From Notamacropus eugenii (Eukaryota > Chordata > Mammalia > Diprotodontia > Macropodidae): 64,000 nucleotides of DNA. The stretch is taken from positions 251,921,510 to 251,985,509 of the forward strand of contig NC_092877.1 of the NCBI RefSeq assembly GCF_028372415.1. Reading direction: 5' to 3'. Of this stretch, positions 10,300-21,880 are shown piece after piece. Positions within the stretch are counted from its first letter, which is position 1. Every line of letters begins with the position of its first letter. Position numbers and translations under genes: made by a program. Below the pieces are notes generated by a model. The model ran no database searches. It saw nothing but the letters and a program-made list of their open reading frames with translations, and was not told where the DNA came from.

Positions 10300-12520
10300 C
10301 TGAATGTGTCATTATTAAGGAGAAGTAGAATCCCAAGTTCTATATCTAAGCCTTCACCTCTTTCCTACCAAATACCAGTTTCAAAATGAACATATGTACA
10401 AATAGTAAGAACACCCATTTAAATATGATAAAACAGGAATCAGAGAAAGTATACATAAAAGAAAATATACTAAATAATACTGAGTATAATAACTCAGCTT
10501 AAACAAAAGAGTTCTAGATCTTATCCAAGATTCTCCAAAGAATCTAGTGTAGCAACCTGAAATAGGGTATGATGGAACCTACCAGCTCCTCTCATGGTTT
10601 CTCAGAATCTTTTCCTTCAGTAATCTGAAATGAGGTTGGCTTCTTCTCCCTTCCCTTCTTGATACTGAAAACAAAGAACACCAAAAGCTCTGGAAGAAGA
10701 CTAAAGACGACTGAAGCTCTCTTGCTTTACCCAATTTCAACTTTACCCTCAAGTAGGGCAGGGCATTTATCTCCATGAATAGTAAGAGAGTCTCATACCA
10801 GTGGACTTTGAGACAAAGGTTACATTACGAATGCATGTACATATATACACATACAAATATACATACATGTTTATATATGTGTGCATGTATATAGATATAC
10901 ATGTATCATCTGCATAGCAATGACAATTGTGTCTCCTATAAATCTGAATAGTAACATAACTTATATACATATATGTCTGTTAGTGCATTTAATCTACTTC
11001 AGTCCATTGAGTAATTCCAACTTAGTCTCCAATGAGTATTCTTGAAGTCTCATACAGAACAGGTAGACTGAAAAAAAATATCTGCAAGAAAATGAGGACT
11101 ACAATTTTTTTTATACTCAGCATCTCTTTGGGGAAAATGCCTTCTCCCATATCAGGAGTGTGGGAAGATGATAGGGGGGAAGAGGGGAGGTATTATCTTG
11201 CACAAAGACTATTCACTGCCCATCTAACACTTAAATTATTGCCCAGCATAGAGTTATGCATGTGCACATTCTTGGGAAAATATGTTTGTAAATCATGATA
11301 TATTGCCAACAGAATGGAGAACTTTAGGCATATTTTGGTGCATACCTGGCATGTCCTTTCTGAACTCAATAAGAATGTAAATAAGATTGCACAAACTGTG
11401 TGTAAATAAGTCATTTCCCTGGGCACAGAGTTCCTAGACTGAAGTCATCTTAAAAAGAAAAAAAAAAGCCTAGTAAATGAATTTACTTTTGACTCTTAAT
11501 CCTCTTGGAATATCTGACAGTGCAAAATGCCATCTTTAATGTTAACACTGACTCAGAGGTAACTGAAAGACTGATGTCATGTCATGGAAAGCAGAAGGAT
11601 AATATCCTTTTTCAGATACACTTACATTTCAGTTGTAGCTATAGGTGGAATACTGCTGAACAGACTGAAATACTCCCTGAGAATGTTAAATAACTTTCCA
11701 GTAGATTCTGTAATATGCAAGCCAAGCACTGACTGTCACAGCCATGAATAGTATTTACAAATGTTCGCCATCAGTGTAACTAAAGGTGAGTACATGCGTT
11801 GTGAAATGGCATCCATTTCAAAGACAGCACAAAAGAAAAGCTGTTTGTCAATGACAATTCTAAAGGTTGCTCGGCAACCTCTCAGGCATAGTTACATTGT
11901 CAGTTGTTCTAGCCATGTATAAAGTGTATTACAAGAAAGTCTTTTTCAAATTGAGAGGTTCATTTGGTTTTCAGATCTTTAACCAGATTTGAATTCAAAG
12001 CTGTTTAAAGGTAAGCTTTGCTTCCTTGTGATTACATACATTACCTAGATAGCTCATAAAACGTTATTTTAATTTTCAAGGTGTTGGTAACCATAAGTAT
12101 AAATGGGAATTATATTGATGTGAAATGATAAGATTGAAAGACACCTTCCAAGGGGTATTTTCATGATCTCCTTTTCAGCTAATGTGCTAAATATGTTAGA
12201 ATCCATTCCTTTTTCAAAGGCCTTTAAGAACAGAAAATGGAAGATGGAAGAAGTTAGTTTAAAAAAACAGCAAAGCTCCCTACATGCCCTTGGTCTCCCC
12301 AATCGTATATATTTTCCAGGTCTTTTCCTGGGACAAAGTGCTTTCATCTACCTCTCTGCAGTGATATTCCTTATAATTTTGGGATGGTTTTCAAAGGCCT
12401 GAGAAATGTACAATGAACTGCCAAGATCCCCACTACTCTGAGCCTGCAGTTAATTCCTCTGGCTTTCTGTTTTATACATAAACATTTTAATTATGTTTAT
12501 CTAGTATATCATTTCATTAC
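10300..12520. other. Unassigned interval
   Basis: About 2.2 kb. A TATG/TACA-type simple-repeat patch lies at about 10830-10985. The stretch 11440-12420 is less AT-biased, has no recognisable repeat, and could be unique DNA. No coding evidence: overlapping open frames on both strands at 12069-12402 have no recognisable domain. Confidence 0.4.
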
Positions 12521-12523
12521 AGA

Positions 12524-12632
12524 AGAAGGAAGGAAGGAAGGAAGGAAGGAAGGAAGGAAGGAAGGAAGGAAGGAAGGAAGGAAGGAAGGAAGGAAGGAAG
12601 GAAAAGAGGAAGAGAGAGAAAGAGGAAGGAAA
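12524..12632 (+). repeat. (GGAA)n microsatellite
   Basis: About 19 uninterrupted AAGG/GGAA tetramers (to about 12602), then imperfect purine sequence. The pure polypurine strand gives many tandem ETS-core-like GGAA units. Confidence 0.97.
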
Positions 12633-12639
12633 ATGCATT

Positions 12640-12760
12640 ATTTACTATCTGCAAAGCATTATGTTAAGTACCAGAGATACAACTAGAAAGGCAAGACAGT
12701 CTACTCCCAAGGAGCTCACATTCTAATAGCAGAAGAGAATAAAGACATGCAACGTTTCAG
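12640..12760 (-). repeat. L2-type 3' end, reverse orientation
   Basis: Same landmarks as the 8.8-kb copy: 'gcaaagcattatgttaagta', 'ccaaggagctcacattctaa', 'cagaagagaataaa'. It follows the GGAA repeat directly. Confidence 0.7.
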
Positions 12761-13884
12761 CTGCAAGTCATATAGAAAGGCCTCCCGGTCCATAGGGTGC
12801 CATAGAGAAGCAGATGGTAATGCATCTTTGTTAATGTTATTTCCACAGATAAAATCATATCTATTTCTGTTGGTGAGCCATTTGACAATGTCAAAGACAT
12901 TGTTGATGACAGCTTTCTTCAGAGGCTGCAGCTGCTGTGAAATTGGAGAAGGTGAAGGGGAGCTCCTACACAAGTAGTTACAAGGTCACACGTATACAAA
13001 GATTGATTCCCTAAAGGTGGGCTTGATGAGGAAATGCCAGAAGTATGGTGGGGTGGACTGTGAAGTACTGTTATTCCTGAGGCAGGTGTGCTTAGGGTCT
13101 GTAGTGCAAGGTTGTTTCTATCTAGATTTGAGGGGAGATGGTACTCAAGAAGGTAGCAATGGTTTGACTCACCTGGACCATGTAGCTTCTCATTACTCCC
13201 TCAGGATGCTCTGTTACTTCACTTAGACTGGCTTGCTGCCCTTCAGTTGGCAATTCATTGTCACTATGGCTGACCCACTATCCATAAGGGATTGCTATAC
13301 TGGATGGTAGCTGCAGTGTCTTAGCTGGAAGTAAGGTTTGGGGCCAGATAGGTTGCTGTTATCCCTGTGGTTTTTGGGGTTATCTGCTGATTAATATGAT
13401 TTGGTCAACAGTTAGTGTTGATGATATGGAAAAGAGATGTCAAACACATTGCCCAAGGTCAATGCTGCATGCAGCATTGAATAGAGTTGAACCAAATTAA
13501 ATAGATTTGGGAAACATTTAACAAAATAAATAAAAATATAGCAGAACATGGATAATGTTAATATATGGTTTTCCAAGATGATATGCAATCTGCAGGGTTC
13601 CTTATATGATTTAGTGGTCTCTTTTTCCATTTGAGTTTGATATTACTGATATAGAAGATGTCAGGTCAATTCTCCATAATGGTTTTTCTCTTTGATGATG
13701 ACTACAAGCTAGACTGAAAGTAGCCCAATAGTCTAAGGAATAGAGGGTACCATTCTTAGTGATCTGTATTGGGAAGTGTTGGCATCTTGAAGTCAAGAAC
13801 TAAGTCTAATTAAATGGATAAATGATTCCATGAATAATTTTCATATGTTTATGAGGATAAAGGTGAATGGGGTGCAAACAGTTC
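12761..13884. other. Unassigned interval
   Basis: No repeat or gene recognised. Overlapping short frames on both strands (12716-12977) are mutual shadows without domain character. Confidence 0.35.
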
Positions 13885-14150
13885 TCACTTGTGACTCTCA
13901 AAGTAGGGTTTGCAGACCTCAGGGGGTCCCAGAGACCTTTTGAGAGCTCAAAATTATTTTCAAATGTTAAAACATTTATCAGCCTATTAAAATACTCCTC
14001 CCTTTTCTATTTACATATCTGTGTAAGGTCGAATTTTCTTCATACACTTCAAACAATATATTTCAAAGACTGAATGCAGAAACAGATATGAATCAGGAAA
14101 TGATCTATACTTCAGCTAATAAAAAAGCATATTTTACTTCAAAACATTTT
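13885..14150. mobile_element. Probable hAT-type DNA transposon fossil
   Basis: The segment carries 'gactctcaaagtagggtt', 'cagacctcagggggtccc', 'catatctgtgtaaggtcg' and 'gactgaatgcagaaacagat'. I recall these from a widespread mammalian hAT-type non-autonomous element ending. Terminal repeats and the 8-bp duplication could not be placed, so family and strand are uncertain. Confidence 0.5.
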
Positions 14151-14294
14151 CTAGTTAATAGAAAAGGAAGTAACAGAGAGGTATAGATAAAAATCCATGG
14201 ATTCTGTCCCTCCAGGGCTCCTCCAAAGTTCCAAGTAGTAAGAAACAATAGAAATGCTTTTTCCATTTATATTGCATATATCTTGTTTGTACAG

Positions 14295-14442
14295 TTATGG
14301 GCCTGTTGTCTCCCAGATTAGAATATGGGCTCCTCAAGGCCAGAAACCATGTTTATGCCCCCTCTTTTTTTTTTGCATCCCAAATATTTAGCACTGTACT
14401 TAGCACATAATAAGAATTTAATTCTCATTGACTGAAGTACAC
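14295..14442 (+). repeat. L2-type 3' end
   Basis: Canonical L2 terminus: 'gttgtctcccagattagaat', 'gggctcctcaaggccag', 'atatttagcactgtacttag', 'cacataataagaatttaatt'. Confidence 0.8.
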
Positions 14443-15080
14443 AGTACTTTTTTCACAATTTTTTATAACACTTTTAAAAATAGGGTACTGGTTGTAGTTT
14501 CTTTGAAAGATCTGTTATATCTATAAGACAATTGAAGGAAACAATTTCTACATAAAGAATATTTGAGCAAAGATATGTGGGTTAGGACAGGAGTGAAAAG
14601 CTGTCTGAAGTGCTTTGTCAAGTCTTTTATTTTCTGATGATTGAGGATGAAAGTGGCAGTATGTAATCACATGAATGCAAGGAGCCCACTTGACTGCTCA
14701 GACCAAACCTCTTAGTGGAGCAATAGTGAATATTTCCTCCATCTTAAAGGTTCCTGCTATCAAGGAACCTTGGCTATACTCTGTGGAAATATAGTCAGAT
14801 AGTTGGATAGGGGTGTGCCCGCAGAAGTTGTAGGTCATGTCCTTCTATAAAATACATCCACATCAGCATACCAGGCTTTTAAAAGTCAGGTAAGTTGGTT
14901 CAGACCAAAGACCTTGCATCTCCCTCACTCCCAACCACCACAATGAACAAATCATGGACATTATTTGTTGTGCATATGTAATGAATAGTCACATGCTTTA
15001 TAATTAATTACGCAAGTCCTTGATAGTTATGGCTAATTGATAGGTTATGTACAGGTCATAGGAGAGATTCAAAGGAAAGG
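14443..15080. other. Unassigned interval
   Basis: No gene, RNA or repeat recognised. Confidence 0.35.
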
Positions 15081-15084
15081 TATC

Positions 15085-15250
15085 TTAGAAGTCCTCTAGT
15101 TCAATTTCCTTGCTTTATAGGTAAAACAACTGAGTCTCAGAGCTGGTAAATGACTTACCTAAGATCACGTCAGCAGTATGTGAAAGATGATTGATTAAAA
15201 CCCAGGTTTTCTCATTCCTCTTCTAATGCTCTTTCATAATACACTTTCAT
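15085..15250 (-). repeat. THER1/MIR-like SINE, reverse orientation
   Basis: Reverse-strand landmarks in order: 'tcctctagttcaatttcctt', 'aaaacaactgagtctcagag', 'aatgacttacctaagatcac', 'aacccaggttttctcattc', 'taatgctctttcat'. Confidence 0.75.
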
Positions 15251-15359
15251 ATGCCACATTGTCTCCATTCTCAGGGATGGAAATGGTGAATTGTATGGAT
15301 GAGGAAATCTATCCACCGCTTATGAGGGATAGTTAAGCCAGAACAAATTTGGCAGAAAA

Positions 15360-15490
15360 TAATCAATCAATAATCAACAAGCATTTATTAAGTATACTGT
15401 GTTTGGCACTTAGACACAAGAACAAAAAATGAAAGTGTAACTAAGATTTCATTCTCAAGGGGTAGCTTGCAGGAGCATTAGCCATGGGGT
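15360..15490 (-). repeat. L2-type 3' end, reverse orientation
   Basis: 'aacaagcatttattaagtat' followed by 'ctgtgtttggcactta' and 'cattctcaaggggtagctt'. Short and diverged. Confidence 0.65.
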
Positions 15491-16699
15491 AAGAAGGAAA
15501 AAGGCAAATAAGCAACTATTATAAAATGGTTGAATCTTGAGATGAGGTCATAATAGCATTCAAATCACTGCTGATCCATGCATTGTAACTTTCTCATTTG
15601 CCCTAGCTCCTTGGATTTCATCAGTCCATACATTTTCAATACCAATATAGCCCAGCTTTGTCTTGTTTTGTTTTCATTCATATTTTACATTATGCCAGCT
15701 TAAAACCTACCTCCTCAGCTCAAAATCAAAGATTTAGTCATAGCCCTGTGCCAGGGCCTTCCTAATTACTAGTGCATGGCAAACTAGCATTAAACGCTGT
15801 CTTTTCATGAGAGACATGAGTGACCAGACACTAACTACGATGTTTTTTTCCTATTTTAAAAAGGTTATACAAAAGGACTGTTCAGAAGCAATTTTCACCC
15901 CAGGTGTAAAGAGTAACTGCCTAATTAGAGTACAGTCCTTAGAGTATGAACAATCTGTCCTGCTTGGTAGTAATCACTATAGAGGTTTCAAGAGCCTGCT
16001 GGTTGAAATTCATAATGGAAGATTTCTCCCTTCCCCCCTACCCTCTGTCCCAAATAAAGTAATGGCAGGCTGTTATCTGGCTATTTTCTGTCTGCTTGCT
16101 ATATGTTAACGAAAAACCTTTTCACTGGGACAGCAAATCTCTTGCTCTTATGCCTGGCATCTTTCAAGTGAGATGGAAGAGCTACCATGATCTTCTGAGG
16201 GGAATGGGGTAGGTTAGGGAACTGAAAATTATCTCCTACTCAGCTGCCATGCATATATGAATACATAGTACCTCTGCTTCTTTTTTTCTCTTATGTTTTC
16301 TTGATTTTAGGTGAAATAAAATTCAAAAACAGAAGAGGCCAAGTCATAATCTTATAAACTTTAAAAGGAGTATAAGGGGGGAATTGCAGAGCCCACCAGG
16401 AGGCAAAGTAGCCGAGTCCAGGGAGGAGGTATCACTAAAGAGCCATATGCTGGAGCCAGGCCATCGGTAAATTGACCCAATACCTCAGTTACTGAATCAC
16501 TCAAGTAAGGTAGCTTGGCATAGACAAAAGAGATATTGATGGGGACTCCTTAAAAGGACGATACCCACAGGGGAGGAAGTACTTTTTGGCCATATGTGCT
16601 CCCTACATGTGTGTTTTATACCTTTGGCTTTATTTTAGCCCACTCTCCCCAGGGACCTTGTGTTTATAGAGGGGACAGTGTTTCTAGTTTAATCATTGC
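15491..16699. other. Unassigned interval
   Basis: No element recognised. A 100-codon plus frame at 15807-16109 has no recognisable domain, and its codon content matches the AT-rich background. Confidence 0.35.
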
Positions 16700-16702
16700 T
16701 TA

Positions 16703-16968
16703 ACCTGAATACCTAGGTAGTGCAATGGATAGAGTGGTGGACCTGAAGTCAGGAATATTCATGCTTCTTGAGTTCAAATCTGACTTCAGACGCTTACTAG
16801 CTGTGTGATGCTGGACAAAACATTTAACCCTGTTTGCTTCAGTTTCCTCATCTGTAAAATGAACTGGACAAGGAAATGACAAACCATTCCAGTATCTTTG
16901 CCAAGAAACCCCACATGGGGTCAGCAAGAGTCAGACAGGAATGAAACAACTGAACAGCAACAGCAACT
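16703..16968 (+). repeat. tRNA-derived marsupial SINE with RTE-type tail
   Basis: Near full length. Head 'acctaggtagtgcaatggat', middle 'gagttcaaatctgacttcag', tail 'ccagtatctttgccaagaaa', then 'catggggtcagcaagagtca' and a CAA-rich end. It has the best-preserved RTE-like tail of the SINEs here. Confidence 0.9.
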
Positions 16969-16984
16969 ACCTGGGAACTGGCAT

Positions 16985-17720
16985 AGAAATGGGAGAGAAA
17001 ATGTTTTACGTGAGTAAGGAAGAGATGGCTGGTTTGGTTGGATCACAGAATGTGAGAGGAGTAATATTGAATGCATCTGAAATGATAGGTTTATACAAGT
17101 GTGTAAAGGACTTTAAAAACTACAAAGAGGATTTTATATTTTATTCTAAAAGCAAAAGGAAACCACTAAATATTTTGAGTAAAAGAGTGACAGGGTTAGA
17201 CCTGCATTTTAAAGAAAATTCATTTAACCATGGTGTGGAGGACAAACTAAAACTGGGGGAGAGTTGAAGCCAGGAGACCAATGAGCAGACTGTCACCATA
17301 ATCTAGGTGAGAGTTTATGAGGGCCTATACTAAAGTAGCAGCTTTGTGGATAGAGGAAAGGAGTTGAAGGTAGAAATTAAAGAGGTAGAAATGGTAAAAG
17401 TTGGTAACAAATGATATTGGGTGGGGTAGAATGAACCTAGGAGACTCAATGATAACAAATTCTCTTTTGGACGTGTGGAGTTTGAGATGTATAGAAGACA
17501 TACAACCTGAAGTGACCACTAGTATGCAATTGGTGGTATAGGACTGAAACTTAGCAGAAGGATTGGGCATTATAGATCTGGATGGCATCATCATAGAGGT
17601 GATAATCAAATCTTTTGAAGGTGATGAGATTACCAAGAGATAAATTATAGAGAGAGAATAGTGGAAGACCTTGAGCAGAGTATTAGGGAACATCCACATT
17701 TAGGGAGTATTATTTGGATT
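16985..17720 (-). repeat. L2 LINE internal/3' region, reverse orientation
   Basis: Landmarks of reversed L2: 'gattttatattttattctaa', 'aagagtgacagggttagac', 'ggagaccaatgagcagact', 'gacgtgtggagtttgagatg', 'gatggcatcatcatagagg'. A 124-codon minus frame (17325-17699) lies within it. That frame is sense to the LINE but broken and of no predicted function. Decay may extend to about 17960. Confidence 0.75.
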
Positions 17721-17960
17721 ACGAACCAGCTGAGGAGACTAAGTAGTAGTGGTTAAGATAAGAAAAAAAAAAAACCAGGAGGGAATAGTGTCACAAAAAC
17801 CTAGAAAGGAATAAATATCCAGAAAAGGGTAGTCAACAGAGATAAAAGCAACAGAAATGTTTAAGAAGGGTGAAGACTCAAAAAGTACCATCAGATTTGG
17901 TACATAAAAGATCATTGGCAACTCTAGAGATTGAGATCAAAATCTAGAATTAAAATCGAC

Positions 17961-18724
17961 AGAATTTCAGTCTAGCAACCTTTTCCACCATGAAAATATT
18001 TTCAGTGTTTGTTACTTGGACATTAATATTAGCAGTTTTCGTTTTTTTCTGTAAAAATCCATATTTTTAGAGGGCTTTACTTCTTTAACAAGCAATTCCA
18101 AGGTATTTGAAGGGTACATTTGTAAGTTAGACCAACGCCCTGCTAGTGACAGTCACAGAAACACATAAATCTAAATGAGTTGTACATGAAGATCAAAATT
18201 ATCACTGTATATTCCATCAAAGCAATAAATGAAATTGCATGTATTGAAAATCACATTTATTTCCCTTACCCTAGAGATAATCAACTCATTGAATGCATCA
18301 ACTTGAAAGTTCAATTAACTTTGAAATAATATATCAACAGCTATTCTAGTTCTGCTCTGGTGACTAGAGGTCATGCCAGATATAAACAATAGCATTCTAG
18401 AATTTCACATTCAAACCATGAGAACTGTTAAGTGATGGAAATAGGACTTTTTATATAGGGGTGTCTCCCAGAACCCTAAAACAAGAAATATACTGTAAAC
18501 ACTGTTAGATCTTCAGTTGGCAAATGTGAATGACTTGAATTTGTATTGCACTTCAAAATTTCCCAAGTGTTTTCACTTGCAATATTTCATTTGGCAGTTC
18601 AAAGAAATACAATATGATGGTTTATCATAGCCTTTTGATTCTAACTTCTTCCTTCTCTTCCCCGATACACATACCTTCACACTTCTACCCTTGAGGAGAA
18701 AAAGTGACTAGATAATCATCTCCT
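17961..18724. other. Unassigned interval
   Basis: AT-rich. Nothing recognised. Confidence 0.35.
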
Positions 18725-18870
18725 TTCAAGCATTTTAATATTCATTAAATTCAATGAACACTTATTAAACAGCTATTAAAAAACAAGCTATTGTATTGGG
18801 ACTAAGAATTGTATTAGTTTCAAAAACTTAAAAGTAATACAGTCTCCACCATTAAGGGGAGTGGCACAAC
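18725..18870 (-). repeat. L2-type 3' end, reverse orientation, decayed
   Basis: 'gaacacttattaaacagcta', 'attgtattgggactaagaat', 'ctccaccattaaggggag' match the reversed L2 tail with a disrupted middle. Confidence 0.5.
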
Positions 18871-19446
18871 AGATTGGGGTAGGGGTAGCTGTGAAATACA
18901 CAGAAAATAAAAGATAATTTGAGAAATGGAGTCAGCATTAGTAGCTGTGGGGGAGAGAAAGGGAAAGGGAGAACGGTAGACTCCATGAAGGGGGAAATAC
19001 CGTGAAAAAAACAAAAGGATTATGAAAAGTAGAAATGTGGTGGAAGAATATTGCAAGGATGGGGGAAAGCTTGTGTGAATAAATGGAATGACCATCAAGG
19101 TGAGGGGTGTTTACACATTTTTTTTTTGTCTGTGTAAGGCTGAAAAATGTCATGATCTTTCACTTAGTAGTTCTTCCCTGTTTGGTTTCTGGGGAAGCAG
19201 GTGTGGTCGCCTCATCACATTGTTTACACCTATTGTTTATTTCTCTAACTAACATATAATCATAATATTCTTCAAATTTTTAGCCTAATGCACACATTAG
19301 GGAAATAGAGGAGAGAAGTTTCCAGACCTAATGGCGTCATGGCTAAATGCTCAAGGAAAGTTATTTTCAAGTGTTGAGTTAATGGTTTCAAAAATGTTGC
19401 TATCATTCAATTATTGACAAAAACTACGTATTGACCGCATGCATAG
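18871..19446. other. Unassigned interval
   Basis: Purine-rich patches and a T-run near 19118. No element recognised. Confidence 0.35.
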
Positions 19447-19516
19447 AAGGAGAAGAAGAATAAGAACGAGAAGAGGAGGAGGAGGAAGAGGAAGAAGGAG
19501 AAGGAAGGAGAGAGAG
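19447..19516 (+). repeat. AAG/GGA-rich polypurine tract
   Basis: Imperfect AGA, AGG and GGA triplets with only three pyrimidines. Confidence 0.9.
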
Positions 19517-19554
19517 ACTGAATTCACCCATTTTCCTAGATTTTTTAGACTTGA

Positions 19555-20105
19555 ATTCTAGTCCAGGCAACTCCAAATTTCTATTGTATGTTTCCAATTC
19601 AACATGTCTAAAACAGAAGAAAAATGATTAATTATCTTTCCCCTAAAACTTACTTCCAAACTTTCTTATTACTGCCAACAACACTACCTCTTTCTTTTGC
19701 CATCCAGGTTAGGAACCTTGGTGTTATGCTTAACTTCTTACTTTTCCTCACTACATATATCCAGTTAGTTGTCAGGTCTTAGACATTCTACCTCCATAAG
19801 ATTTCTTATATCCATTCCCTTGCTTACCACCTAAGTTCAGGCACTCACCTCCTTTTTCAGTTTCTGGACTGTCTCTTCCCTGGGCTAGTCTAATAATATT
19901 TTCATTGGTCTCCCTTATTTGAGCTACTTCAATCATCTTTTGCACAGGGGCCAAAGTAATATTCCTAAAGCTCAGGTCTGGTCATGCTACTTTCTTTCTT
20001 GATATACTCCAGTTGGACCCTTCTACTTCTAGGATCAAACATAAATTCCTCTACTTGATACATGAAGTTTTCTAAAATTGACTTCAACATACCTTTCAAC
20101 TTTAT
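19555..20105 (+). repeat. L2 LINE 3' region
   Basis: Ordered L2 landmarks: 'attcaacatgtctaaaacag', 'accttggtgttatgcttaac', 'ttggtctcccttatttgagc', 'ccaaagtaatattcctaaag', 'tctggtcatgctact'. The terminal segment is missing and a different repeat follows directly. Confidence 0.8.
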
Positions 20106-20109
20106 AAAT

Positions 20110-20735
20110 TATTGTCATTCACAGAAGGCATTGACAAAGTTGAATTTCCTGCTGGTCCTTGCACATGACACTTGATTTCCTATCACCTTGATGGATATTC
20201 AGGGAGGACTAGCACCTCTGGCTTGAAGCCATATAGAGCCCTTTTCAGGGCTGCTTATCACCTTTGGTGTCCACCTTCACCCAACTCTCACTTGTGGCTC
20301 CAAGAAGCTGTACCATGGGCAGCATCAAAACCACAATAAACCACCTTGAGGATAGTATAAATCAGCTTGAGCATAACTGAAAGACTTCAGACCTATAGAA
20401 GAGTTAGGGAAATATTTATCCTAAGCATGTGAAGCTTTTCCTCAGAGAATTGGCAGATGAGAATAATTTGTTCCAACTGCCATGAAGGTGGTCAAAGCAG
20501 GTGTAGAATAATTAAGGTCATCCATAGCATCCTGGACCATTGTCAGTCATCTTGACTTTTGTCCTGTCACTAGACTTAGATGACCCAGGAAGAGAAAGTA
20601 TGCCTGATGACTTTGTGCAACTTTGTTTCACTTAAATCTAGTTCACAGACAAATCAAGACATCACTCATGATGTCATCAGTCCTCTTTAAAAAGGAAAGA
20701 GGAAGAAAAAAACAAGCAAACAACTTTTTGTAGGT
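20110..20735 (+). repeat. Composite marsupial interspersed repeat
   Basis: A single long, fairly coherent element with 'gcttgaagccatatagagcc', 'ggctccaagaagctgtacca', 'gtgaagcttttcctcagaga', 'gcatcctggaccattgtcag' and 'gatgtcatcagtcctcttta'. Its 3' end resembles the LINE end at 62.78-62.82 kb and the fragment at 28.3 kb. I recall this as a common marsupial repeat but cannot name the family. Confidence 0.65.
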
Positions 20736-21129
20736 AGCCTCTGGTTCCTAGAAGGCTCTCCCTTCTGTCCTCCTCAACTCAGAATCCCTGCTTCAAAGCT
20801 CAGCCACTGTTACTATTTGTATTATTGAAAAAAAATTCAATAAGTCATTAAAATATACACAGAATAATGTTTTAAAAAGTCAGAAAGGTAGACAAACATA
20901 CAATGTTTGGACTACTTTATAATTATAAAGTCCGATTTTTAAAAGAAACTTACAGAAGTCCAAGTGTCTCTTTTGTTTTTTGCATATTGAAATGTTTGTT
21001 GGTGATTGAATGCAAATAAAAATTGAAAGTTTTTTTTTTTAAGAAAGTTCTTTTAAAAAAAGAAACAAGTGTCATGACACACCATCATGATTCACAGGCA
21101 TTGAATCTTGGGGGAAGAAAAAGTTGCTA
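20736..21129. other. Unassigned interval
   Basis: AT-rich with A and T homopolymer runs. Nothing recognised. Confidence 0.35.
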
Positions 21130-21260
21130 GTCTATGCAATTGATGAGCACTATAAAAGAAGCAAAATTCCACTGCACTGCGTGTTGTTTGAGTATCATAT
21201 TCAGTTCTGGATACCACATATTTGGTTGGATATTGGCAAACTGAAGTAGATTCAGATAAA
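21130..21260 (+). repeat. L3/CR1-type LINE fragment, left part
   Basis: 'atattcagttctggatacca' and 'gatattggcaaactgaagta' match the L3 segment that lies upstream of the pieces seen in the 7.1-7.9 kb copy. The rest probably continues beyond an interruption at about 21640. Confidence 0.55.
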
Positions 21261-21494
21261 TGTTCTATTTTCCATCACTGTTTCTGCTTAGTTTCAAATC
21301 CCCATGGGAACATCATGTCACCCCCCAGGATAAGCTGATTACCTAAAGCAACACCTTCTCAACTACCCTGCTTACCTCTCTGCTCTGAATGAAGGGCTAG
21401 AAGGAGGAACAATAAACTCTTCCTAAAGCTTTCTTTTCTGGAGGGCTTGGAACTTTCTAGGTAACTCTATATTTTCCATCAGCCATCTTGGCTG

Positions 21495-21600
21495 GCTTTG
21501 ACTTCAGAAGTAGGATTGCCTTTAATTTTCATATTTGTATAACTAGAACTTAACACAGTTCCGGACACCTAGTGAGAGCTTAATGTTTATTCACTTCAGT
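21495..21600 (+). repeat. L2-type 3' end
   Basis: 'gaacttaacacagttccgg', 'cacctagtgagagcttaatg' and 'tttattcacttcag' match a diverged L2 terminus. It lies between two L3-like pieces. Confidence 0.5.
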
Positions 21601-21639
21601 TCAATGTGTCTAGTACGGTAAAAGGCCTAGAAATTAATC

Positions 21640-21880
21640 TGAGGAATGATTGAAGGAACTAAGAAGGCTAAGCTTGAGAGAGGGGGATTATGGGTATTTT
21701 CAAACACTCCTCATCTTTAAAAAAATGCTTTCCTATTGTGGAGGATGACTGTTGTTATTCTAGTTTCTTCAGAAAATAAAGGAGATTTTACCTTATTAGA
21801 AGGAAGAATTTTCAAAAAAGCAAATTTGTCCCAAACGTAATTTATTGCTCTAGGGAGTAAGGGTAGATAAGGTTATTCCT
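21640..21880 (+). repeat. L3/CR1-type LINE fragment, right part
   Basis: 'gattgaaggaactaagaagg' followed by 'ctaagcttgagagaggggga' fits the next L3 segment. It is collinear with the 21130-21260 piece, so the intervening sequence is probably a later insertion. Confidence 0.45.

Noticed and set aside
17325..17699. 124-codon minus-strand frame
   Set aside because: It lies within a reversed L2 LINE remnant and is best explained as decayed LINE sequence.
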